Below are positions 53,701-63,791 of a DNA stretch of 64,000 nt, in pieces. This DNA comes from Haematococcus lacustris (lineage: Eukaryota; Chlorophyta; Chlorophyceae; Chlamydomonadales; Haematococcaceae): contig JASKMD010000017.1 of NCBI GenBank assembly GCA_030144725.1, forward strand, positions 52,501 to 116,500, written 5' to 3'. The notes under the pieces are model-generated. The model was not told where the DNA came from. It did not search any database and saw only the letters and a list, made by a program, of their open reading frames with translations. The position numbers were made by a program, and so were the translations under genes. Within the stretch, counting starts at the first letter, position 1. Every line of letters begins with the position of its first letter.

Positions 53701-54150
53701 GTGAGTGTGTGGCAGTGCAGGCTGCAGGTAGCAGCAGGCTGCAGGTTTGCTGCAGTGCATGAGCAGCAGCAGCAGCAGGCTGCAGTGCATGTGTTACAGT
53801 GCATGAGCAACAGCAGCAGCAGGCTGTAGTGTATGAGCAGCAGTGCAAGGACAGCAGCAGCAGTGGATGGGCAGCAGAAGCAGGCTGTAGGTGTGTAGCA
53901 GTGCAGGTAGCAGCAGGCTGCAGGTGTGCTGCAGTGCATGAGCAGCATCAGCAGCAGGCAGTAGTGCATGTGCTACAGTGCATGAGCAGCAGCAGCAGCA
54001 GGCTGTAGTGCATGAGCAGCTGTGCAAGGACAGCAGCAGCAGTGTATGGGAAGCAGCAGCAGGCTGTAGATGTGTAGCAGTGCAGGTTGCAGGTGTGTTG
54101 AAGTGCATGAGCAGCAGCAGCAGCAGGCTGTAGTGCATGAGCAGCAGTGC
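53701..54150. repeat. Left arm GCAGCAGCAGGCTG-rich minisatellite
   Basis: Irregular repeats of GTGCATGAGCAGCAGCAGCAGGCTG with GTGTAGCAGTGCAGGTAGCA variants. The inverted counterpart is at about 55225-55575. Confidence 0.8.
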
Positions 54151-54452
54151 AAGGACAGCAACATGTGCGGTGTGTGTCTGGTTGCATGCAAGCTCATCTC
54201 AAGGCAAAGATCTGGCATGGTATGCGGTGGTCTTGATAGCTCTATGCAAATAAAGGCATGCAGTGTGCGGTTATTCAACCATGCCATTGCTTGTGTAGCC
54301 GCATATGGACATAACATTGGTTGTGTAAGACGAATCCCCCGGTGATGGGCAATTGCAACTCGAATATCATGGTCTACAATAGACCTAGCGTACTTGACCG
54401 TGCCAGTTGCAGCATCGATGTAATACCACGTGGTAGCATATGGTTGGATTTG

Positions 54453-55020
54453 GTGCGGATCACTGCCAGGCCTGCACTTGCTAGCATGACCGTGATGAGT
54501 ACATGCAAGGGGGGTATGTAGCAGGTGGCTACCATGTTTGCAGCATTAGCGCATCACCGCGTGGTGGTGTTGTCCATACAAGGGGCATGTGGCGCACCAC
54601 ACCCTAGCATGTGGCTGGATCTGGTGAGCCTTCACTATAGGTACCATCCGTGGTCCAGCTAGCTGTGACACATTGGGTGCGGATCACTGCCAGGCCTGCA
54701 CTTGCTTAGCATGACCGTGATGAGTACATGCAAGGGGGGTATGTAGCAGGTGGCTACCATGTTTGCAGCATTAGCGCATCACCGCGTGGTGGTGTTGTCC
54801 ATACAAGGGGCATGTGGCGCACCACACCCTAGCATGTGGCTGGATCTGGTGAGCCTTCACTATAGGTACCATCCGTGGTCCAGCTAGCTGTGACACATTG
54901 GGTGCGGATCACTGCCAGGCCTGCACTTGCTTAGCATGACCGTGATGCATACATGCTAAGGGGGGTATGTAGCAGGTGGCTACCACGTTTGCGGCCTCAG
55001 CGCATCACCGCGGGGTGGTG
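54453..55020. repeat. 225-bp tandem repeat in the foldback loop
   Basis: About 2.5 copies of a 225-bp unit beginning TGCGGATCACTGCCAGGCCT (54453, 54678, 54903). The first two junctions are nearly identical; the third copy diverges and is partial. Confidence 0.88.
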
Positions 55021-55574
55021 TTGTCAATACGATGGGCGTAGGATACACGGCTAATGACCACCACCGTTTTCTTCATTACATCTTGACCATTCACAGCTTA
55101 CAAATCACGTTGTGTGGCATGGAACTGAAAGGAAGCTCAAGACAGCCTTTTGAAAGCTTTTGTACCATGCAACAATCTTCTCAGATGGGCTCAAAGTTGC
55201 TGCTGATTGCTAATACAAGACTGCAATGCCACACACATACAGCCTGCTGCTGCTGTCAATGCACTGCTCATGCACTACAGCCTGCTGCTCTTGCTGCTGT
55301 TCATGCACCGCAACACACCTACAACCTGCTGCTGCTCATGCACTGCAGCACACCTGCAGCCTGCTGCTACCTGCACTGCTACACACCTACAGCCTGCTGC
55401 TGCTGCCCATCCACTGCTGCTGCTGTCCTTGCACTGCTGCTCATACACTACAGCCTGCTGCTGCTGCTGCCGCTCATGCTCTGTAACCCATGCACTGCAG
55501 CCTGCTGCTGCTGCTCGTGCACTGCAGCAAACCTGCAGCCTGCTTCTACCTGCAGCCTGCACTGCCACACACTC

Positions 55575-56170
55575 ACAGGCAGGGCAGGGCAGGGCAGGGC
55601 AGGGCAGGGCAGGGCAGGGCAGGGCAGGGCAGGGCAGGGCAGGGCAAGGCAGGGCAAGGCAGGGCAGGGAGGGGCGACGCAAGGCTGGGAGGGGGTGGGG
55701 CAGGGCTGGGATGGGGTGGGGCAGTGCTGGGCAGGGAGGGGAGGGGCAACGCAAGGCTGGGATGGGGTGGGGCAGGGCTGGGATGGGGTGGGGCAGTGCT
55801 GGGAGGGGGTGGGGCAGGGTTTAAGCAGGGAGGGAAGGGGCGACGCAAGGCTGGGAGGGGGTCGGGCAGGGCTGAGCTGCGGCGGCGAGGGGCAACGTAA
55901 GGCTGGGCTGGGGTGGGGCAGGGCTGGGCTGGGGTGGGGCAGGGCTGAAAAGGGGTGGGGCAGGGCTGGGCAGGGAGGGGAGGGGCAACACAAGGCTGGG
56001 AGGGGTGGGGCAGGGCTGGGCTGGGGTGGGGCAGGGCTGGGAGGGGGTGGGGCAGGGCTGGGAGGGGGTGGGGCAGGGCTGGGCAGGGAGGGAAGGGGAA
56101 GGGCTGGGAGGGGGTGGAGCAGGGCTGGGAGGGGGCGGAGCAGGGCTGGGAGGGGGTGGGGCAGGGCTGG
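55575..56170. repeat. Minisatellite in the right foldback arm
   Basis: GGGCAGGGCTGGGAGGGGGT-type units, the inverse of 53120-53700 though with somewhat more units. The difference in unit number shows the arms are now evolving independently. Confidence 0.88.
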
Positions 56171-56751
56171 GCTGCGGCAGCGAGGGGTGGGGCTAGGCGG
56201 CGGGTGGCCAGTCTTGCCGTTCTCAGTCGTTGGGGTCCCCTTGAGCTGTTATTGTGGATGGCCTGCATGTATAGGCACACAACAACAGAGTCATGGCAAG
56301 GGTAATGCAAGGGGCGAATTGTTAGTGCTGCCCCTAATGTGCTGGTGGCTAGATATTACCCTAACCATCTCACCTGTAGCTCGCCTGGCCCGCTCCTAGC
56401 TCAGCTCCTCTCGTGTTTTCATGCTGTCCTTCAGCTGTGCGTTGTCCTCGCTTGCCTCGCGGGGTCATAACTCCTGCGTGTACGGGAGTGGGTCGGCTAG
56501 TGTTAAGGGACGGCTTGTGGTCGGCATCGCTGCGACCGTACATCAACGATTGCAGTAACCGCCCCCAGGAACCACCTCTGGGCAGTCAAGGTTGCGCGTC
56601 AAAGCATGCGGAGGAGCCCAGCAAGCTGTAGTGTGGGTTGCTAGTCGCTCGTGCTTGTCGAGTAGCGCAGTTGGGCAATTCAAAACTTCCCCCATCCACA
56701 GCCAACAAATTTCCCCCATATAGGGGGAACTTTTACCGGGAGACTTGATTG

Positions 56752-56758
56752 GGTCGAC
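56752..56758. repeat. Foldback element target duplication, right copy
   Basis: GGTCGAC, as at 52551-52557. Confidence 0.85.
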
Positions 56759-58114
56759 GGGTACGGGGTCGGTGTGGCCGTAGGGAGTTTTGAAGCGCGT
56801 TGTAGCGCCCGTGTATAGGTCCTTCACTGCGTCTGTAGCGTCCGTGGGGAAGCCTAGGTCGTGCATGATCCATAGCAGTTTGTCCTGGCAGGTGGTGTTG
56901 AACGCACTGGTAAAGTCGACCAGGAGCGCGTAAATGTCTGTCTTGGCCAGTTTGGCATCTTCAAGAGCCATGACTAGCATCTGTAGCTGCTGGGTGGTGT
57001 CTCTGTGGGACCTGAAGCCCGCTTGGCAGTTGCTGAGCATCCCGTTGGCTTCCGCATATTCGTACAGTGTCTTGGTGATGAGGCTGGTCCAGAGCTTGTA
57101 GATGGTGTTCGCCAGCCCTACAGGTCTGTAGGCATTGAGATCTGTTTCCTGGCCCTTGTCCTTGTAGAGCAGGCAGGTGTCACTGGTTTTCCATGCTGTG
57201 GGTGTGCAGCCAGTGGCCCACATGATGATGAACAGCTGGTGGATAGTGTCCCTCATCTCCCATGGCAGCATCTTGATGATCTCGTTCTAAATGCCGTCTG
57301 GTCCCGGAGCTTTGCCACCTGCCAGCCTACTGAGGCATTCTTGAAAGCCTGCTTTGTCCATGATGGCTGTATGCAGCCAGTGTATATTTTTGCAGGTGTG
57401 CATTGAGAAGGGGTCGTCCGCTTTGGCGCGGGCCCAGGGGTAGTTTATAGTCTGTGTGTCTGTGTAGTGGCCGGTTTTGGGCGTTGGGGGTGATAGCTTC
57501 TGCCCATAGGCGGCGGTGATGATCCGGTTAAGGTCGGCCGGGGCGGTGCAGATGTTCTCGGTATCGGGGTCGGCTAGTGCTTGCAGTCCTTTGTGGTCGG
57601 TGCGGGACGGGCGTAGTATGTATTTGTTGGCTTTCTTAGGCTGGGTGCTTATAAGTTGTTGCATCCTGACCCGTGCTTGTGCGATGGCGATGTGCGATGT
57701 GCGATGGTCAGCTTGGCGAGCGCGGCCTGCACGTGATTTTCGGTTGGGTCGTCATCTTGGCGTGCTAGCACCTCTTCCCTGATCGCTGTGTTGGTCGTGT
57801 CTGTTTCTGGGATGAGATCTTCGATCGTTGGGTGGGCGCCATTCTGTTTGAAAAGTAGCCTAGCCTGCCGGCTGAGGTTTCTGGTCGTCTTGAGCTTCTT
57901 CCCTAGTGCCAGTCTGATCCTGCACATGGTTCTGCGTTGGTAGTGTTGGCCTCCTCTAGTTAAGATCTTAGTGTTGCATGTCTGGATGGCAGCGGCCCTG
58001 CAGGTTTCCAGGAGTGTTGTGAGCATGGTAGCTGCGGTGTCGACAACTTCCCTGGCTGGGAGGCCTGAAACTTTTGATAGGCGTTGTGGCTGATGTGGGT
58101 TGGTCTTGTCTAGT
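56759..58114 (-). pseudogene. Dualen ORF, inter-domain linker and N-terminal half of RT
   Basis: Minus-strand frames 58114-57690, 57664-57290 and 57286-56759. Contents: linker with basic residues, then GGKAPGPDGI (first RT block), NAYRPVGLANTIYKL, NCQAGFRSHRDTTQQL, and YALLVDFTSAFNT with the first catalytic Asp. Damage: a frameshift at about 57690 caused by a short GATGTGC duplication, and a TAG at 57287-57289 directly after GPDGI. The upstream side joins the APE part in frame across element B; the downstream side joins RGTIQGD across the foldback element. Confidence 0.88.
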
Positions 58115-59058
58115 GGTCACCCCCGCCATTGGCCCCGCAATTCACTTTTTGACACCGTCTTTGATCCGCTGCATGTAATTCTTTCACCGTTGCGCTCTAC
58201 ATCTCACAACGGTGTCGCTAGCAGGTTAGGCCCTCTTTGGTCGATTGTACTGCATTGTGTCGACGACATGTTTAGCTTCGCAATGTCATTCTCCATCTGT
58301 TTATATGCGTGTCGCAACAGGAGAGGCGGATTGGTGGCCGGAGGCATCTCCGTGCCGAGCAGCCTTTGCTGCCGTTGGACTGGGCAACTCGCGAATACAT
58401 CTCAGGCAAGCACGTGGGTGCTGTTTCTTAGTGCGTTTTGCATACGATGCTAACACATGCTGCCAATTCTGCTGACCTCCACAGGTGCTTGGCTGTGTTG
58501 AGGATCAACACCAAACCCACACCAGCCCAAGGGTCTCCCAAGCAGCAGTGCAGCCAAGCCAATCAGCCCTTGAAAACAGTGAGCTGGAGGTGGGTAAGGT
58601 TAGTATTATATGTCACCTTGTTTAGGTCACTTTGATGTTCACGCGCACACTTGCGCAACGCATGACAGGCATGAACAGCTGAGGGTAACACACAACTGTC
58701 ATGAGCCTTAGTTTCGAGCTTTTTCTACTTATTATCCAACCATGTTTTGTGGTGTGTGCCCCAAGCGCCCTGTGTCTTTTTCGTTGTGTGTGCAGGATGC
58801 CTCGTAAATCACCCCCATCTCAAGAACCCAGCTGCAAGGAATGAGCCCAGACGCTAAGCGTTGTGCTCTTGTGTGAACTCACGACTCGCCAGCCAAGAGT
58901 AGGAATGGGTTTGTGACGGTTGAGAGAGTGGGGGAGGACGCATGCCATGGCCCCTACCTGATCGTCTTTGGCCGCGCTAGTGTGCTGATGGGCTGCGTGG
59001 TAGATGCATGCCAACGTGCAGGGCTTGCCCCCCTGGCGCATAGAGATTGCGTCAGGAT

Positions 59059-59228
59059 GCACCAGAAGCAACACCCCCCTCCTCCCTCCCCACCCCGGCA
59101 GCCACCTCCTCCTCCCCCCTTCTCCCTCCCCCCCTCCTCCCTCCCTCCCCACCCCCCCTCACCCCCCCTCCTCCCTCCCCCCCTCCTTCCTCCCTCCACA
59201 TCCTCCTCCTCCCTCCCCACCCCTACAG
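59059..59228. repeat. CCTCC/CCCCC-rich low-complexity tract
   Basis: Pyrimidine-rich run in the 5' part of the element B gene region, just before the candidate exon at 59229-59278 (FEFEHGACQFSERMVAG). Probably intronic. Confidence 0.6.
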
Positions 59229-59457
59229 TTTGAGTTTGAGCACGGGGCATGCCAGTTCTCTGAGCGCATGGTGGCCGGGTGCGTTGCTCAGCTAGGCATG
59301 CATGGGGTAGGCAGAGGGGTAGTGGGGTAGCAAGAGAACCCTCGATGGGCATGCATGCATGGGGTAGGCAGAGGGGTAGTGGGGTAGGCATGGGGGATCA
59401 TGGAAGCAACAATTGCTCAGCACGTGACAACATGTCATGCATATCATGCTTGCGCAG

Positions 59458-61447
59458 AAGCCAGAAGAGGACTCTTGTCACGGAGACAAAGCGATACTAT
59501 GACAGCTCAGAGGAGGAGATATGGCGGCAGTATTTTGATAACTTTACTCCTTGTCGTGAAGCACGGGGGCCAGTGGCGCTGAGTCTGTTTGGGGAACTGA
59601 AACCTCGATGGGTCAAGAAGCTCACTGAGGCTCAGAGGCAAGTGTGCGTGTGTCGGACTTGCTGCAACATCAATTTCCTCCTCAAAGCCCTGGCCAAACA
59701 CAAGAGCCTCTTGCAGCTGCCTAGCCTTGTGGACCCCCCAGAGCCCCACCCCCACCCCCAGCCCCACCCCCAGCCCCACCCCCACCCCCAGCCCCACCCC
59801 CAGCCCCACCCCACCCCCAGCCCCAGCCCCACCCCCACCCCCAGCCCCACCCCCAGCCCCACCCCCAGCCCCACCCCCACCCCCAGCCCCAGCCACACCC
59901 CCACCCCCAGCCCCAGCACCAGCTCTAGCACCAGCCACTAATTGATGACGGTGATGAAGACATTCACTCACCATTCTCCGATCCTAATCACGAGTTTGAG
60001 CACGGGGCAGCTGCATTCAGCCACCAGACCACCACCTCCCAGATCCCCACTCTCAGTGCCAGTGTTGTACGTGCCATGTGCATGTGCCCATGTGACGCTG
60101 GTGTGCATCACATAGAGTGCATGCGTCGGTCTTGCTCAATGTGCAAAAGCAAGCATCTGCATCTAAAGCCGGGTGTGGATGGGTCCACCATGTTGCTAGT
60201 GAAACAATATGCCCCCAAACAGCAAGAGAAGGGTCCACACAAGGTAGAGTTAGTGTACCTTGAGCACAATGTGCATGAGGCATTGGCTTTGCTGAATCAG
60301 CAGTTGCCAGAGTACATATGGCACCATCATATAGCACACCACCAGCTTGCCACATTTAGGGCGCACCAGACAGCTGTACACAGCAGTCACCCTGGCATGG
60401 TTGTCATATCCTGTGACTGGTCAGAACGCTTCACTGTGCAGCGGCCACAAGAGATTCAATCAGAGCACTGGTGCCCACACACTGTGGGCATCCTTGTGGC
60501 ATGTGTGTATTTTAAAACTGCCAGTGATGCCTACAGGGAAGAGACGGTTTATGTCTTGACAGATGGCAATGATCAGAGCGCACCAGCCACACAAGCCGCA
60601 TTGTATCAGGTGATTGCCCACTTAAAGCAAAACGGTGGCATGGACTTGCAGGAGTTGTTCATGTGGTCTGATGGTTGTGCTGGGCAGTTCAAAGGTACCC
60701 CAGCATTGCAACAGCACCGTCGCATGGCACTGAACTTGTCTGTGCCATTGTGGTGGTCGTATGGTGCCACCTCCCACTTCAAGGGCAGGCATGACTCAGA
60801 GGGTGGAGTCTTCAAGCATAAGCTCAGGGATATGGTCCTGGCAGATCATGATGGCTTGGCCACGTGCAGGGCTCAACAGCTGACAGCTGCTTTCAATAAT
60901 AAGCACACAGAGCCTGCATCCCAAGTTGGTGCGTGCAAGGCCCACCGGGACAGGGCAAAAGTGATGAGGAGGGAGTGCTTGGTGTTGGATGAGGGGTTGG
61001 TGAAGGAGTGCTACAAGCAAGATGAGGATGCTGACAGCTTCAAGGGTACAGTACAAGGGTCTCGTGCACAACACAACATGTATTTTCCTGCTGATACTGA
61101 GGGTCAGCTCATGTGGTCAATGACGGCATGTGCTTGTGGTGCACGCATGAGCAACCCCCCTCAGCCGTGTGGTGCACAATGCCGTGGTTCGATGCCTCTT
61201 GAGCCAATGCCCATGCTGCTAGACAAGGAAGCTGCTAGGCAAGCTGCTTTGAATGCAGAGTGCATTAGGCTCATTCTCTTGGACACCCCTGGTATGCCTC
61301 AATTTGATACACTAGAACAAGGACCTATTGAAAGCATGGTGCAAGCACAATAACATCAGAGGGGTTTCAAGTAAATCAAAGAATGAGTTGCGTGACATGT
61401 GCCTGCTGAAGCTGAGGAAGAAGGTTGAGGCACCACGGCCCATGTAA
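59458..61447 (+). CDS. DDE-like transposase of element B, interrupted
   Basis: Segment 59458-59930: YYDSSEEEIWRQYFDNFTP, VKKLTEAQRQVCVCRTC-CNINFLLKAL, a Cys-rich N-terminal region, then a CCCCA-repeat tract (59735-59930) where the frame is lost or an intron lies. Segment 59945-61353: Cys/His cluster (CMCPCDAGVHHIECMRRSC), VISCDWSERFTV, HWCPHTVGILV, FMWSDGCAGQFKG and GRHDSEGGVFKHKLRD, giving candidate Asp, Asp and a third acidic residue. After 61320 the coding signal shifts to another frame (LLKAWCKHNNIRGVSSKSKN, 61327-61447), a SAP-like DNA-binding tail, then TAA. The family is not recognised by name; proteins with SDGxAxQxK boxes occur in several eukaryotic transposon groups. Confidence 0.65.
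59735..59930. repeat. (CCCCACCCCCAG)n repeat inside the transposase gene
   Basis: Irregular CCCCA/CCCAG units, in frame as PHPQ or PSPT depending on frame. Expansion here is the likely cause of the frame break. Confidence 0.85.
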
Positions 61448-61893
61448 CACTGAAAGCCAGAGCCATCCCGAGCCATCCCGACAACATATTGCCAAGTGAT
61501 GATGTAGCGCTGTCATGATGCAGCTTGTATTTGCATAGAGTCATGCCGCGACGTAAATGAGGTAAGGGGTGCCAGATGGCTGACTTGTGCGCATATCACG
61601 AATTATATGCTCCATGCACTGACATGCAAGCAGGCGTACTGCACTTGTGCCGTTGGCTTACGGCGTGCGTAGAAGGATTGCCAGCCTCGCCTTATGGCGT
61701 GCGTGAGTCTTTTAGGAGCGGAAGGCACAGGTCAGGTTTGGGCGGGCGCCGATCTGAGCTAGTGTTTTGCGGCTGCTGGGTGCCGCATACGCCTGTTACA
61801 CCCGACTGCGTCAAAACTTTGTCACGAGCTACACGGAGATTCGCGCCCCAGACCGTCTCACATTTGCGGGGCCAATGGCGGGGGTGACCTAGT

Positions 61894-62513
61894 GTGGTCA
61901 GGAAGCGGGTGGCTTCTGTGTAGATTGGTGCCAGGTAAGCTGTCAGTTGAGCATGGAGCTGTGGGGCACCTGAACTGGGTTGTTGCACGGCAAGGCGGTA
62001 GGCTTCGCTGTCCTTGTTGGTGATGGGGGTGGTAAGGATAGTGTGGCTGTGCTTGTGAGGTTCTTGTGGGCCTGCCAGGGCTATGCCCAATCGGGCTGTA
62101 CTCAGTGTGGCTGTGAGTGGCCTGTGGTCACTGAGATACGCGTGTGTCTTGACGTGCGTGCGGTGCTCGGGGCCGTGTCTTGCATCACGCGTCAGGATGG
62201 CATCGATGCGGCTGTTACAGTGCGGCTGTTGGTAGGTCCAGGCCCGGTCCTCGGGATCAGCTTCGAGCAGGCGCAGTTCTGTGGCGAAGTCCCTCATCAT
62301 AAGGTCCTGGGTGTAGTCTGTGTGTTCGGAGCGGTCAGCTGTTCTGAGCGTGGCGTTGATGTCTCCCGCTAAGATGAGTGATCCGGGTAGGTGACCCGTG
62401 GCTGTTCGTATGTGCTGTTGCATTTTCTCTCGTAGTGAGAGCGCGTCGCCGTTATTCCCCGACGGCCAGTACGTGGCGATGATCGTGAGTTGTTCGCACT
62501 GGTGTTGGTTGAG
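61894..62513 (-). pseudogene. Dualen ORF, APE-type endonuclease C-terminal part
   Basis: Minus-strand frame (62513 down) with TIIATYWPSG, LAGDINATL, SRIDAIL and SDHRPLTATL, the C-terminal motifs of apurinic/apyrimidinic-type LINE endonucleases (N of GDxN, D and H of SDH). The N-terminal Glu-containing part is missing, as the element is 5'-truncated here. Codons before 62514 in the longer frame come from the flanking duplication. It continues in frame to 58114 when element B is removed. Confidence 0.88.
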
Positions 62514-62650
62514 GTCACATTGGCAGCTGCACGTCAATGCGCGTTATCTGACCATCAGCGCAAGCCACTGGAGTCTTTGCTCGCGTACTGCCACATGTGC
62601 CCGCGAACAAATCACAGCGGCGACATGGGTCTCTCTAAGGCGGTGAGCCG
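62514..62650. repeat. Right half of the target repeat interrupted by Dualen
   Basis: Starts with the 18-bp duplication GTCACATTGGCAGCTGCA (62514-62531), then matches 63882-64000 (ATGCGCGTTATCTGACCATC and onward). Confidence 0.88.
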
Positions 62651-63059
62651 CATCCCTGTGACCCCATCTACCTAGCGTATTGAGCTGGTTGTGCACAAAT
62701 AGAATGTCCGGCCGACACCCAACGCGATGCTTGCCGGGCGTGCAGGGCGCCTAGACGGGGTGATTGAAACATTGCAATACATTCGCTTCTCGCCAAATAC
62801 ATCATTTGGGTCGGCGCACACAAAGGTAGCACCAGGTTACACCCCCCCTCCTCCACTGTGTCCTCCACTGTGTTGCACCCGTTGCAACTAGAGGAAAAGC
62901 GATGGTGTTTGTTCTTGACCCATTCGCGCATCTTTTGAAACAAACCGCACATCAAATAGCCCTGGCCTCAATCAGTTTGACACTTTCAAAGTTACATCAT
63001 GTTCACCAGGCAGGTTCAAGGCCACGGCATGCAACGACTCACCATGCCCGACCCCTCCA
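62651..63059. other. Unassigned sequence
   Basis: No gene recognised. CCTCCACTGTG is duplicated near 62850-62872. Confidence 0.4.
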
Positions 63060-63480
63060 CCCATCATTGCAGGAGCCTACCTCATTTGAGCCTGCCCACC
63101 CCCTCCCAGCCTTTCCCCTCGCCCCCTCCTCAAGCCACCTCGCCCCCTCCTTAAGCCACCGCTGCCTTCGACCCTCGCTTTACGTCCCAGCCCACCCCCT
63201 CCCAGCCCACCCCCTCCTCTCCCCCCCCTCCCAGCCCACCCCACCCCAGCCCACCCCCTCCCCACCTACCCCACCCTAGTCCACGTCCTCCCAGCCCACC
63301 CCCTCCCCACCTACCCCACCCTAGTCCACGTCCTCCCAGCCTCACCACCCCTCCCAGCACACCCCACCCCAACCCACCTTACCCCACCCCACCCACCCCA
63401 CCCCAGTCCACGTCCTCCCAGCCCACCCCCTCCCAGCCTACCCCACACCATTCCAACCCCTCCTAGCCCACAACCTCCAA
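63060..63480. repeat. CCCAGCCCACCCC-type minisatellite
   Basis: Degenerate CCCAGCCCACCCCCTCC units. A longer block (CCCCACCTACCCCACCCTAG) is duplicated at about 63267 and 63307. It could encode a Pro/Ser-rich linker of the following frame. Confidence 0.8.
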
Positions 63481-63722
63481 GGCCTCCCATCCGCTCCAGG
63501 GCTCGCTTCCTGCTCCCCTCACCTCAAGGGCCTACTGCATCACCTGATTTACGGCACATGTATCAGCTGGCTCTAGCTGCAATCGCTACCCAAGGGCAGG
63601 CTGCCCCGGCTCAAGGTAGCGAGCTAGGTGCAGCAGCGCCGGCTCCTGGCTTCACGCTACGCAAGCGTACCACACCTGCTGGGTTGGGGCTGCCCAAGAC
63701 AGCTGCCAAGCGCAAGCGGTGA
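63481..63722 (+). CDS. Possible C-terminal exon ending KTAAKRKR
   Basis: An open frame continuing from the Pro-rich repeat: RSRARFLLPSPQGPTASPDL, HMYQLALAAIATQGQ, ending PKTAAKRKR and TGA at 63720-63722. The basic end resembles a nuclear localisation signal. No domain is recognised and no upstream exon can be assigned, so it may be the tail of another transposon protein or a chance frame. Confidence 0.3.
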
Positions 63723-63791
63723 CCCACGAGACTTAGTTAGACAGGCCCCCAGCGCCAACTCAGGTTGTGAAGTGCGCAACAGAGGCTGTAG

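Larger units (their letters stand above)
52558..56751. mobile_element. 4.2-kb foldback transposon with long inverted repeats
   Basis: Ends CAATCAAGTCTCCCGG and its complement. The arms are near-identical for at least 550 bp (52558-53110 against 56200-56751, single differences seen) and continue as inverted CCCAGCCCTGCCCCA and GCAGCAGCAGGCTG minisatellites to about 53900/55230. The centre holds a 225-bp tandem repeat. No transposase is recognisable. A 72-residue frame in each arm is identical but unlike any known protein. Flanked by a 7-bp duplication GGTCGAC. The superfamily is unassigned. Confidence 0.88.
58115..61889 (+). mobile_element. TIR transposon 'element B' with DDE-like transposase, 4-bp TSD
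   Basis: 3775 bp with inverted termini GGTCACCCCCGCCATTGGC extending to 26 bp. Flanked by TAGT (58111-58114 and 61890-61893; one-base-shifted reading CTAGTG is equally possible). It shares its termini with element A (1342-2292). It carries a plus-strand gene, best seen at 59458-61447. Removing it and one TAGT restores the Dualen reading frame. Short A/T-biased 4-bp duplications occur in Sola and a few other superfamilies; the assignment is open. Confidence 0.87.
39851..62513 (-). mobile_element. Dualen/RandI-type non-LTR retrotransposon with three nested insertions
   Basis: One LINE on the minus strand, bounded by the 18-bp direct repeat GTCACATTGGCAGCTGCA (39833-39850 and 62514-62531). Its 3' end carries a CTT-rich tail (39851-39867). 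The ORF runs APE endonuclease (61894-62513), RT (56759-58114 and 51499-52557), then PHD finger, RNase H, CCHC and restriction-like endonuclease (41686-45136). Excluding the insertions at 45137-51493, 52558-56751 and 58115-61889, plus their duplications, leaves about 8.3 kb. The copy is 5'-truncated inside APE and carries frameshifts near 57690 and 42680 and a TAG at 57287-57289. APE plus RLE plus RNase H in one protein is the hallmark of Dualen. Confidence 0.88.

Noticed and set aside
53296..56399. Frames of 150-455 residues in the foldback element
   Set aside because: Translations of CCCTG/GGGCAG minisatellites; complementary frames appear in both arms.
52678..56631. Identical 72-residue frames in both foldback arms as a gene pair
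   Set aside because: They lie in inverted-repeat DNA, have no recognisable domain, and identity follows from arm identity.
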